A stretch of DNA of 48,486 nucleotides, taken from Clostridia bacterium (GTDB taxonomy: Bacteria > Bacillota > Clostridia > Oscillospirales > Feifaniaceae). This document shows, in pieces, positions 41,709 to 48,486 of this stretch. Positions within the stretch are counted from its first letter, which is position 1. Each line of letters starts with the position of its first letter. The stretch lies in the NCBI GenBank assembly GCA_017427525.1, contig JAFRSP010000028.1, forward strand, positions 1 to 48,486. Direction: 5' to 3'. Position numbers and translations under genes: made by a program. Below the pieces are notes generated by a model. The model saw only the letters and a list, made by a program, of their open reading frames with translations. It made no database searches and was not told the origin of the DNA.

Positions 41709-43010
41709 TCATTCCTTCACACACTGCGCTTCCAGCGCGTCGCCCATCCTGCGGGTAAGAGTAACGCGGATCATGCTACCCTCCAGGCCTTCCGGCGCGG
41801 CAAGACGGATCGGCAGGTAGTTTTCACTGTAACCGCTGTAGACGCCGTTTTCACGGGTCTCAGGCAGAAAGAGCACGGTCTTTCCCGCCTGTTCCTCGAG
41901 GATTTCCCGGCGAACGGCGTCACAAGCCTCGCTGAGGGCCTTGACGCGCGCCGATTTTTCAGCAGAGTCGATCTGATCCGGCATGCGTGCGGCAGGGGTT
42001 CCCGTCCTGCGGGAGTAGGGGAAAACATGCACCTTCAGAAAGCGGACTCCGGTGACGAAGTCCAGGGTCTTGCGGAACTGCTCCGGCGTTTCTCCGGGGA
42101 AGCCCACGATCACGTCGGTGGTCAGCATCACGGAAGGCAGACGGTCCCGCAGCAGAGAGACCGATCGGAGGAAGCGCGCCGTGTCATACTTGCGGTTCAT
42201 GCGGGTGAGCACGGCGTCGCAACCCGATTGGAGAGAAAGGTGGAATTGCGGGCAGATCTCGGGGTGTTCGGCAAGAAAATCGGCGAACTCCTCCGTGACC
42301 ACGCGGGGTTCGAGCGAACCCAGGCGGATGCGCATGTTTGGGATTTGACGGGCCGCTTTGCAGAGAGAGTCGAGCAGTTGGAGCAGGGTGAAATCCTCCC
42401 CCTGTCCGTCGCCGTATGAGGCGATTTCGATTCCGGTCAGAATGATCTCCCGATACCCCTCCGCAATCAGGGTTCGGAACTCCTGCAGAGCCTCCTGCGG
42501 CGGCTTGGAGCGGATCCGCCCCCTGGCATAGGGGATGATGCAGTACGTGCAGAAGTTGTTGCAGCCGTCCTGAATCTTGATCACCGCACGGGTTCTGTCG
42601 TCCCGCACGGCAGACATGGGCTCAAATGTGCGCTCTTTGGAAATATCCTCCACATAGGAACGTTTTGATTCCGAAACATGCTGCCGCAGCAGTTCCGGGA
42701 GCTCGGGCTTGTGAAGGTTTCCCAGCACCAGGTCGATTTCCGGCATGGCGAGAAGGTCTTTTTCGCCGATCTGGGCATAGCAGCCGACCGCTGCAACCGT
42801 GGCCGCGGGGTTGCGGCGCTTTGCTGCGCGCAGGGCCTGGCGCGATTTTTTGTCGCCCGTTGCCGTCACGGTGCAGGTGTTGACCACGTAGACGTCGGCG
42901 ACCTCGTCGAAGGGAACGATGCGATATCCCGCCGCCTCAAAGGCCTGCGCCATCACCTCGGTCTCGTAGTGGTTGACCTTACAGCCTAATGTGAGAAAGG
43001 CTACCGTCAC
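41709..43010 (-). CDS. mtaB: tRNA (t6A37) methylthiotransferase MtaB
   Basis: A 433-residue radical-SAM enzyme adding a methylthio group to t6A at position 37 of tRNAs reading ANN codons. The N-terminal UPF0004 domain has three cluster cysteines (LGCKVN, NTCTVT, VGCYAQ). The radical-SAM cluster is CNNFCTYC, followed by IIPYARGRIRSK. A C-terminal TRAM-like segment contains VLFLPETRENGVYSGYSENY. The GTG start at 43010 has AAAGGAGG 7 bases upstream; the frame to 43082 extends past the likely transcription start. It is divergent from the HPr-like gene across a shared palindrome. Confidence 0.94.
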   Translation of the reverse strand: MTVAFLTLGCKVNHYETEVMAQAFEAAGYRIVPFDEVADVYVVNTCTVTATGDKKSRQALRAAKRRNPAATVAAVGCYAQIGEKDLLAMPEIDLVLGNLHKPELPELLRQHVSESKRSYVEDISKERTFEPMSAVRDDRTRAVIKIQDGCNNFCTYCIIPYARGRIRSKPPQEALQEFRTLIAEGYREIILTGIEIASYGDGQGEDFTLLQLLDSLCKAARQIPNMRIRLGSLEPRVVTEEFADFLAEHPEICPQFHLSLQSGCDAVLTRMNRKYDTARFLRSVSLLRDRLPSVMLTTDVIVGFPGETPEQFRKTLDFVTGVRFLKVHVFPYSRRTGTPAARMPDQIDSAEKSARVKALSEACDAVRREILEEQAGKTVLFLPETRENGVYSGYSENYLPIRLAAPEGLEGSMIRVTLTRRMGDALEAQCVKE

Positions 43011-43070
43011 AACATTCCCTCCTTTCAGGTTCTCGTGTCCGCGGCTGCACAGCCGCAGAATTCCGGGACA

Positions 43071-43099
43071 ATTATAATGCAATTTCGATTTCTTGACAA
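43071..43099 (-). promoter_or_regulatory. Promoter of mtaB
   Basis: On the minus strand: TTGTCA (43099-43094), 17 bases, TATAAT (43076-43071). The -35 is one arm of the palindrome at 43093-43113. A GCGGCTG/CAGCCGC hairpin (43041-43056) lies in the resulting leader. Confidence 0.8.
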
Positions 43100-43113
43100 T
43101 AGCGTATTGTCAA
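43093..43113. promoter_or_regulatory. Perfect 21-bp palindrome, probable operator
   Basis: Arms TTGACAATA and TATTGTCAA flank a GCG centre. Each arm contains a TTGTCA -35 element pointing outward, one for mtaB (-) and one for the HPr-like gene (+). A symmetric protein bound here could control both directions at once. The regulator is unknown. Confidence 0.7.
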
Positions 43114-43135
43114 ATGCACTTCGTTTTGGTAGAAT
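43108..43135 (+). promoter_or_regulatory. Promoter of the HPr-like gene
   Basis: TTGTCA (43108-43113), 16 bases, TAGAAT (43130-43135), leaving a leader of about 75 bases. Confidence 0.65.
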
Positions 43136-43218
43136 AATTAAGTTAAAAGGCGGAGGTTCCGCACGAATGAGCGGGCGGCTCCGCGGAGTGGCACACTGAA
43201 AAAGAACGGAGTATCGAT

Positions 43219-43464
43219 ATGTCAAATCATATCATTCGATTGAATACAATTCATCAGGTAAAAGATTTTGTGAACCGCAGTTCCCGATATCCTTTTGAGA
43301 TCACGCTGATCTCCGGAAGAATGATCATCAACGGAAAATCCATCATGGGGATTTTCGGCTTGGATTTGAATTCTCCGATCCTCATGGAGACTACGGGAGA
43401 AGGGGAGGAACTGGAACGGTTTCTGAGCGAGATCCAGGAATATCTCGTTTCTCCGCAGGATTGA
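43219..43464 (+). CDS. HPr-like small protein
   Basis: An 81-residue protein with the HPr fold pattern. The segment GKSIMGIFGLDL (Ser41) aligns with the Ser46 regulatory region of HPr (KSLLGI). At the histidine site the usual GLHARPA is replaced by TIHQVKD: a His is present but the Arg and Pro that support phosphotransfer are not. It is therefore unlikely to be a general PTS carrier and may be a Crh-like or orphan regulator; related short HPr-family proteins are common in Clostridia. An ACGGAG site precedes the ATG. The Na/Pi-type transporter gene begins about 46 bases downstream. Confidence 0.75.
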   Translation: MSNHIIRLNTIHQVKDFVNRSSRYPFEITLISGRMIINGKSIMGIFGLDLNSPILMETTGEGEELERFLSEIQEYLVSPQD

Positions 43465-43510
43465 GCGGAAGCCTTTGAGGCCTCCGACCTCTCGGAAGGG
43501 GGCTTTGCGC

Positions 43511-44506
43511 TTGTTCTCCTATTTGCCGCTGGCAGGAGGAATGGGGCTGTTTCTCTATGGGATCACGCTGCTGGGAGAAAGCTTGGAACGGGCGGCAGGC
43601 AGCCGCCTGCCCGGTATTCTGGCGCGTGCGACCCGGGGGAGGGTTCGCCCCATGCTGCTTGGGCTGGGGGTGACCAGTGTGATTCAGAGCTCCACAGCGG
43701 CAACGGTTATGGCAGTAGGTATGGTAAATGGCGGCCTGCTGCCGCTTGAGCAGGCGGCTGCCATGATCCTGGGGGCCAATATCGGCACCACGGCAACGGC
43801 ATGGCTGCTTTCTCTTTCCGGTCTTTCGGCTGCGGGACGACTGCCGGAGCTCTTCAGGCCCTCGGGCTTTGCCCAGCTTTTGGTGCTGGCGGGGGGAATG
43901 CTCTATCTCTTGGGCAAAACGCCGCAAAAGAAGTCGAAGGCCCTTCTCCCGCTCGGCTTTGGACTCCTCTTTCTTGGTATGACGATCATGGAGCAAACGC
44001 TGCTGCCTCTTTCCAGGCTGCCGGCTTTTCGCACGGCCTTTTTGCAGGTGGATTCGCCCTTGCTCTGTGTTTTGACAGGGGCGCTGCTCGCCGCGGCGAT
44101 CCAGTCCTCTTCGGCTTCGGTGGGGCTGCTTCAGGCATTGGCCTCTACCGGACTGGTTCCTGTCTCCTGTGCGCTCCCCATTCTGCTTGGACAGAATATC
44201 GGCACCTGTACCACGGTGCTTCTGGCCGCCATCGGCGCCTCGTCTAATGCCAGAAAGGCGGCGTTGGTTCATTTGTATTTCAACCTGATCGGAGCGGCTC
44301 TGTTTCTCTTGGGGATTTTCGGGCTTCGGGCGCTGGGGGCAATCCCTTTTTGGGATGCGCCCATCACGCGAGGCGGTATTTCGTTGTTCCACACGCTTTT
44401 CAACCTTGGCAGTACGGCGCTTTTGCTGCCGAATCTCGACTGTTTGCTCCGATTGGCGGAAGCCACAGCCGGCGGATCGAAGTGGAAAACGCCGGCTTCT
44501 ATTTGA
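43511..44506 (+). CDS. Na/Pi cotransporter family membrane protein
   Basis: A membrane protein of about 331 residues with eight or more hydrophobic helices. The two inverted repeats of the family are visible: GLGVTSVIQSSTAATVMAVG with GANIGTTATAW, and LLAAAIQSSSASVGLLQA with GQNIGTCTTVLLAAIG. The QSST/QSSS and GxNIGT motifs form the sodium and substrate sites in NptA-type transporters. It lacks the C-terminal PhoU-like domain common in Clostridia. Several in-frame TTG codons compete as start; TTG 43511, 8 bases after GGAAGGGGG, fits best, with 43505 and 43475 as alternatives. Phosphate is the presumed substrate. Confidence 0.85.
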   Translation: MFSYLPLAGGMGLFLYGITLLGESLERAAGSRLPGILARATRGRVRPMLLGLGVTSVIQSSTAATVMAVGMVNGGLLPLEQAAAMILGANIGTTATAWLLSLSGLSAAGRLPELFRPSGFAQLLVLAGGMLYLLGKTPQKKSKALLPLGFGLLFLGMTIMEQTLLPLSRLPAFRTAFLQVDSPLLCVLTGALLAAAIQSSSASVGLLQALASTGLVPVSCALPILLGQNIGTCTTVLLAAIGASSNARKAALVHLYFNLIGAALFLLGIFGLRALGAIPFWDAPITRGGISLFHTLFNLGSTALLLPNLDCLLRLAEATAGGSKWKTPASI

Positions 44507-44519
44507 ATCATCCTGTCAT

Positions 44520-44554
44520 ACTGTGCCCTGTGTTATACGGGGCATAGTTTTTTT
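44520..44554 (+). terminator. Intrinsic terminator of the Na/Pi-type transporter gene
   Basis: Stem ACTGTGCCCTGT / ACGGGGCATAGT (two G-U pairs) followed by a seven-base T-run. Confidence 0.9.
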
Positions 44555-44665
44555 GACTGAAAATCCGGAAAAACTCCAAAGACAAAATGCGGGGAAAAAG
44601 CGCAGTTTGGAGGTGCCTATCGCATCGTGCATTCTCAAAAGAGGGGACAGGGAAAAGGCAGAGGG

Positions 44666-44695
44666 ATGACAGGGCCGTGAACTCTATGCTATGAT
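44666..44695 (+). promoter_or_regulatory. Possible promoter of the small zinc-ribbon membrane protein
   Basis: Extended -10 TG-C-TATGAT (TATGAT 44690-44695) with a weak -35 ATGACA (44666-44671), 18-base spacer. Confidence 0.4.
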
Positions 44696-44787
44696 GGAAA
44701 TGACCCTCCGCGTGAGGCCTTTGCCTTTTAAGGTGGGGGTTCAAGGGGGTCCTTTGGACGGAGAGAAAGGATTCGGAGGCGAAAACG

Positions 44788-45048
44788 ATGAGAGGAATCC
44801 CCAAAAGCGCGGTTTTGACCGCGTGGGCATTGGTGTTTGGAATGGCAGGATGTCTGATTCCCGCGATTCTTTCAAGCAGGATCTGGTGGGCCGGCGTCGC
44901 GCTCTGTCTCGGCGGCTACGCCTATATCGGGGCCCGTTATCTGCGCTGTCCGCACTGTGGGGCAGGGGAAACGCTGGATCGTCTCTCCTATGCGTTGGTG
45001 CATGAATATCACTGCCGCCATTGCGGCGAGCGAATTACCTTGGAGTAA
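44788..45048 (+). CDS. Small membrane protein with a zinc ribbon
   Basis: An 86-residue protein with two predicted membrane helices (VLTAWALVFGMAGCLIPAIL and WWAGVALCLGGYAYIGARYL). A C-terminal zinc ribbon follows, CPHC near residues 54-57 and CRHC near 76-79. The ribbon would face the cytosol if both ends are inside. No function is recognised. The ATG is preceded by GGAGGCGAAAACG, a good ribosome site. Confidence 0.7.
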   Translation: MRGIPKSAVLTAWALVFGMAGCLIPAILSSRIWWAGVALCLGGYAYIGARYLRCPHCGAGETLDRLSYALVHEYHCRHCGERITLE

Positions 45049-45306
45049 AAGGGAGATTTCCGTTCGGCAGCTTCCTTTCCCTTTGCAGAGGAAAGCCCTT
45101 GCGGCCGGCAGGGCGGCCCGTTTTGACAGGTTTGCGATACGGGAAGAAGGGGACTGAAGAAGCGGAGACCGGTACCGGCTTTAAGGCGAAATCCGGTCGA
45201 ATCCTCAGGAAAAAGGCCCTTCAAAGCCAAGCTTTCTTGCAAAAAACACAAAAAGCCGTCCGAAAACAGAGAAAAAAAGATTCCTTAAAATTATTATATT
45301 ATGGTA
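45049..45306 (+). other. Intergenic stretch without a recognisable gene
   Basis: About 320 bases separate the zinc-ribbon gene from the TrmH-family gene. I see only short open frames without convincing ribosome sites. The last part becomes A/T-rich and leads into the promoter at 45307-45336. No clear terminator was found for the upstream gene. Confidence 0.5.
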
Positions 45307-45336
45307 TTGTTTTTTTACTGAGGGTCGTACTATAAT
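45307..45336 (+). promoter_or_regulatory. Promoter of the TrmH-dprA unit
   Basis: TTGTTT (45307-45312), 18 bases, TATAAT (45331-45336). The preceding 40 bases are A/T-rich, like an UP element. Confidence 0.7.
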
Positions 45337-45372
45337 AAAACACACTCCAAGAGCCGAAGGGGGAGGAGCCGT

Positions 45373-46149
45373 TTGCATACCCCACAAATTGTCAGTCTGA
45401 AAAACGAACGCATCAAAGCAGCCTCCTCTTTGAAAACCGGGAAGGGAAGGCGAGAAAGCGGCCTTCTTCTTTTGGAGGGACACAAGCTGATTGCCGAAGC
45501 GCTTGCCGCGGGACTTACGCTTCGGGAGGTTTTCTACAGCGAGGAGGATGCGCTTGCCCTGTCCGGGGCGGGAAGGGAGCTTGCCACCTCCGTTTCCCTC
45601 GAAGTGTTGCAAAGGCTCTGCGATACCGAGAGCCCGCAGGGAGTTGTGGCAACCGCCGTTCAGCCGGAGCTTCGCCTGGACGCTCTCAAACAGGGGGGAC
45701 GGTATCTCCTGCTGGAAAACCTGCAAAACGCAGGAAATGTGGGGAATATTCTGCGTTCGGCCGAAGCCTTTGGGGTCGACGGTGTACTGTTTTGTTCCGC
45801 TGCGGTGGATCTCATGTCGCCCAAGGTGCTGCGCGGCTCGATGGGTTCCGCGCTGCGGATGCCGACTGCATTTTACAGGGATGTGGGCGAGGCGGTGCGG
45901 GCGATCCGCAAAGCAGGGCTTCCGCTCTGGGCATCGGTGCTCAGGGAAGATGCTGTGCTGCTGACCGATTTTCGCGGCGGCAGCGGAGTGATGGCTGTCG
46001 GGAACGAGGGCGCAGGGCTCACGCAGGAGCTCATCGCAGAAAGCGACGCGCTGGTATTCATCCCCATGAAGGGGAAAACGGAATCCCTCTCTGCCCCCAC
46101 GGCGGCAGCCGTTCTGATGTGGGAGCTCTGGGGGCGCAGCCCCGACTGA
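45373..46149 (+). CDS. TrmH family RNA 2'-O-methyltransferase (SpoU class)
   Basis: A 258-residue SPOUT methyltransferase. An N-terminal substrate-binding domain (KNERIKAASSLKTGKGRRESG) precedes the knotted catalytic domain. Motif 1 is LQNAGNVGNILRSAEAFG with the catalytic Asn and Arg, motif 2 is VGNEGAGL, and motif 3 is IPMKGKTESLSAPTAAAV. Motif 3 has Ser where most members have Asn (ESLNV). The target is probably rRNA (RlmB-like) or tRNA; this cannot be told by eye. The TTG start follows GGGGGAGGAGCC. Confidence 0.9.
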   Translation: MHTPQIVSLKNERIKAASSLKTGKGRRESGLLLLEGHKLIAEALAAGLTLREVFYSEEDALALSGAGRELATSVSLEVLQRLCDTESPQGVVATAVQPELRLDALKQGGRYLLLENLQNAGNVGNILRSAEAFGVDGVLFCSAAVDLMSPKVLRGSMGSALRMPTAFYRDVGEAVRAIRKAGLPLWASVLREDAVLLTDFRGGSGVMAVGNEGAGLTQELIAESDALVFIPMKGKTESLSAPTAAAVLMWELWGRSPD

Positions 46150-46178
46150 AGGGTTCCAAGAGAAGGGAGCGTCGGACC

Positions 46179-47410
46179 ATGGATTTGTATGGATTGTGGA
46201 TGACCTGCCGACTGGGAGAGGCAACGGGGAGAATTTCCGAGTTGTTCTCCCACTATGAATCGGCCGAGGAGATCTATCAGGCCGATCCTTCCGAGGCGGC
46301 TCGTTTGGCAGGACTTGGGAAACAGGCGGAGGCCGCGCTTGCCAACCGAGAGCTCGACGATGTGCGCCGCCTGATGGAGCTCTGCCGCAACAAGGGGATC
46401 GAAGCCCTCCACCCGTGGCAGGAGGGTTATCCCGAGCTTTTAAAGCAAATCAAAGCTCCGCCCTTTACCCTCTTTTACAGAGGCAACCCTGAAATCGTGC
46501 AAAGCCGGTTGTGCATCGCCATCGTCGGGACAAGGAGCTGTACCCGTTACGGAGCGTCGGTGGCAGAGAAGTTGGCCGGAGATCTTGCGGCCTGTGGGGT
46601 CACGGTGATCTCCGGCATGGCCGAGGGGATCGATTCCTGCGCAAATCTGGGGGCGCTCAAAGCGGAAGGGAAAACGGTTGCCGTTCTCGGCAACGGGCTG
46701 GATCAGGCCTACCCTGCGCACAACGGGTTTTTGATGGAGCAGATTCTGGAAACCGGGGGATTGACCCTCTCAGAGTACCCTCCGAACATCCTATCCAGCG
46801 CAGCAACTTTCCTGCACGCAACCGGATTATCAGCGGGCTTTCGCAGGGCGTGGTCATCGTGGAGGCTCCCAAGAAGAGCGGCGCGCTGATCACAGCGCGT
46901 TTTGCCCTGGAGCAGGACCGAGATCTGTTTACGGTTCCCGGCAACATCACCTCCTACACCTCGGAGGGGACCAACCAGCTTTTGAAAGAGAGCTGTGCCA
47001 AGCCGGTGACCGAAACGCTTGACATTTTAGAGGAATACTTGGCGGGCTACGGTCATCTCCTGCAAATACAGGATAAGCCGTCCGACTGGAAGAGGCCGGC
47101 CGAGACAAGACATTCTGACAGGGGAGAGCGGCAGCTTCCTGCGGGAAGCATCCCACGCCCCGAGCCCAAGAGACCGTCTGAGTTTCCGGTTGAGCCGCAG
47201 GGGAAACGGGCAGCCCGTGAGCTGAGACTCAGCGGGGAGGAGAGGACGCTTTTGGAGTTGCTCAAGGGCGAGGTCAAAAGCGCGGACCGGCTCGTTCAGG
47301 AGAGCGGACTTCCGGTCAGCAAGGCGATGGCGGCGCTGACCATGCTTGAGGCAAAGGGGTATATTCTTTCCCGCCCCGGCGCAAAATTTGAAAGCAATTT
47401 CCATCTTTGA
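46179..47410 (+). pseudogene. dprA: dprA (DNA processing protein A) interrupted by a frameshift
   Basis: DprA protects incoming single-stranded DNA and loads RecA during transformation. Frame 1 from ATG 46179 gives a SAM-like N-terminal domain and the Rossmann core (CIAIVGTRSCTRYGA, VISGMAEGIDSCANLGAL, VAVLGNGLDQAYPAHN, TLSEYPPN), then runs into unrelated residues and stops at 46889. The remainder is in another frame: EHPIQRSNFPARNRIISGLSQG, VIVEAPKKSGALITA, VFTVPGN-like LFTVPGNI, and a C-terminal winged helix ending at 47410. Adding one base near 46782-46784 rejoins them as EYPP-EHPIQRSNFPARNR. No slippery heptamer is visible, so this is a one-base deletion or a sequencing error. Confidence 0.88.
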
Positions 47411-47539
47411 GCTGTCCCGCGGCGGCAGAGAATCGCGCCTGCCGTTACGCGGAGTCAGGCAGAAGACGGATCTGAGTCGGAATAGATTGAAAACCATGCG
47501 GCGCGCCTGCGGCGTGACGAGGAGGAAACGGAGAAGTTC

Positions 47540-48486
47540 ATGTCAAATCTTCTGATTGTGGAGTCGCCCTCAAAGGCAAAGACGATCAAAAAATACCTGG
47601 GAAGCAATTTTAAGGTCATGGCCTCCATGGGACATGTCAGAGACCTGCCCAAGAGTAAGCTGGGGATCGATGTAGACCACGATTTCGAGCCGAGCTATAT
47701 TGCGATCCGAGGTAAGGGAGATCTCATCAAGGGACTCAAAAAGGAGGCCAAAACGGCCAAAAAGGTCTTTCTGGCAACCGACCCCGACCGGGAGGGAGAG
47801 GCTATTTCCTGGCATCTTTCGGTGCTCTTGGGATTGGATGGGACGCAGCCTATCCGTGTGACCTTCAATGAGATCACCAAACAGGCCGTACAAAACGGGG
47901 TGAAGAACCCGCGGCCGCTCAATATGGATCTGGTCGACGCCCAGCAGGCGCGCCGTGTCGTCGACCGCCTGGTGGGATATAAAATCAGTCCTTTCCTGTG
48001 GCGCAAGGTTCGAAAGGGCCTTTCCGCCGGCCGTGTGCAGTCGGTTGCAACCCGACTCATCGTCGATCGGGAAGAGGAAATCTCCGCCTTTGTCCCCATG
48101 GAGTACTGGACCATCGACGCGCAGCTCGAGGCAGAGGGAGACAAGCAGTTCAAGGCAAGGTTTTACGGCGTGAAAGATCAGAAGACTGCCCTTGACGATC
48201 AGGCGGCGACCGACGAGATCTTGGCGCAGCTGAAGGATGCCGACTATTCGATCTCACACATCAAGAGAAGCAAAAAACGGCGCAATCCCGCCCCTCCCTT
48301 CACCACCTCCACCCTGCAGCAGGAGGCCTCCCGCAAGCTGGGTTTCTCCTCCAGGAGGACAATGTCGATCGCACAGGAGCTCTACGAAGGCGTTGAAATC
48401 GCGGGGGTGGGGCTGGTCGGCCTTATTACCTATATGAGAACCGATTCTCTGCGCATTTCGGAAGAGGCGCTGCACGAGGTACGTAC
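47540..48486 (+). CDS. topA: DNA topoisomerase I, N-terminal part (runs off the right edge)
   Basis: Relaxes negative supercoils by single-strand passage. The first 315 residues of a type IA enzyme are in the window. The Toprim domain begins LLIVESPSKAKTIKKYLG and contains ATDPDREGEAISWHL, with the metal-binding acidic residues. QQARRVVDRLVGY and GLSAGRVQSVA follow. The active-site Tyr is residue 298 in ITYMRTDSLRIS. The ATG is preceded by ACGGAGAAG. dprA-topA is a common gene order in Bacillota. Confidence 0.97.
   Translation, partial: MSNLLIVESPSKAKTIKKYLGSNFKVMASMGHVRDLPKSKLGIDVDHDFEPSYIAIRGKGDLIKGLKKEAKTAKKVFLATDPDREGEAISWHLSVLLGLDGTQPIRVTFNEITKQAVQNGVKNPRPLNMDLVDAQQARRVVDRLVGYKISPFLWRKVRKGLSAGRVQSVATRLIVDREEEISAFVPMEYWTIDAQLEAEGDKQFKARFYGVKDQKTALDDQAATDEILAQLKDADYSISHIKRSKKRRNPAPPFTTSTLQQEASRKLGFSSRRTMSIAQELYEGVEIAGVGLVGLITYMRTDSLRISEEALHEVR

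Noticed and set aside
46770-46810. Programmed frameshift in dprA
   Set aside because: No slippery heptamer or downstream stimulatory structure is visible, and dprA is not known to use recoding. A one-base deletion or sequence error explains the data better.

Overview
The window looks like a stretch of chromosome from a fairly GC-rich, endospore-forming member of the Clostridia, most plausibly Oscillospirales/Ruminococcaceae-like. The reasons are SpoIIID, YlbJ, YqfC and YqfD (endospore genes), a glmS ribozyme ahead of glmS, strong AGGAGG ribosome sites with frequent GTG/TTG starts, diaminopimelate synthesis through the DapL aminotransferase, a K+-dependent membrane pyrophosphatase, and the Clostridia-type CD1247-like and DUF4364 proteins. 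Taxon is inferred from gene content only. No phage, IS element, CRISPR array, rRNA or tRNA was recognised; most of the window is core genome.

Layout. 1-4.6 kb: tail of a 2-hydroxyacid dehydrogenase, a Crp/Fnr regulator and a full-length pyruvate carboxylase (TTG start). 4.7-8.4 kb: yqeG, an endonuclease-IV-like TIM-barrel gene, an M24 peptidase, efp and an acidic zinc-ribbon protein. 8.5-12 kb: spoIIID (-), a 2-hydroxyacid dehydrogenase, a DacF-like penicillin-binding protein with degenerate motifs (-), and a ComEA-like protein. 12.2-15.9 kb (-): a small four-Cys protein, glmS with its self-cleaving leader, and ylbJ. 16-23.4 kb: yqfC-yqfD-phoH-ybeY-era-recO-mutS2, a sporulation, ribosome maturation and repair cluster. 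23.5-26.8 kb: a structured leader, rpe, dapL, dapF. 26.9-31 kb: pssA-psd (phosphatidylethanolamine synthesis) and hppA.

31.1-37.1 kb is a metal-handling block: a short DtxR/MntR-type regulator, then CsoR with its operator inside its own promoter, a two-HMA-domain copper ATPase, and a Zn/Cd-type ATPase whose N-terminus is a ~115-residue His/Cys repeat in place of an HMA domain. 37.3-40.7 kb: asnA, asnS and type II pantothenate kinase. 40.8-43.1 kb (-): a DUF4364 protein and mtaB. 43.1-44.5 kb: an HPr-like protein and a Na/Pi-type transporter, facing mtaB across a perfect 21-bp palindrome that overlaps both -35 boxes. 44.8-48.5 kb: a small zinc-ribbon membrane protein, a TrmH-family methyltransferase, a frameshifted dprA and the 5' part of topA.

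I found no clearly new multi-gene system. The signals most worth following are the His/Cys-repeat ATPase, the rpe and pssA leaders, the divergent palindrome at 43.1 kb, the DacF-like protein lacking the Asn of SxN and the Lys of KTG, and the single-base lesion in dprA. All calls come from reading the sequence; no database search or folding program was run.
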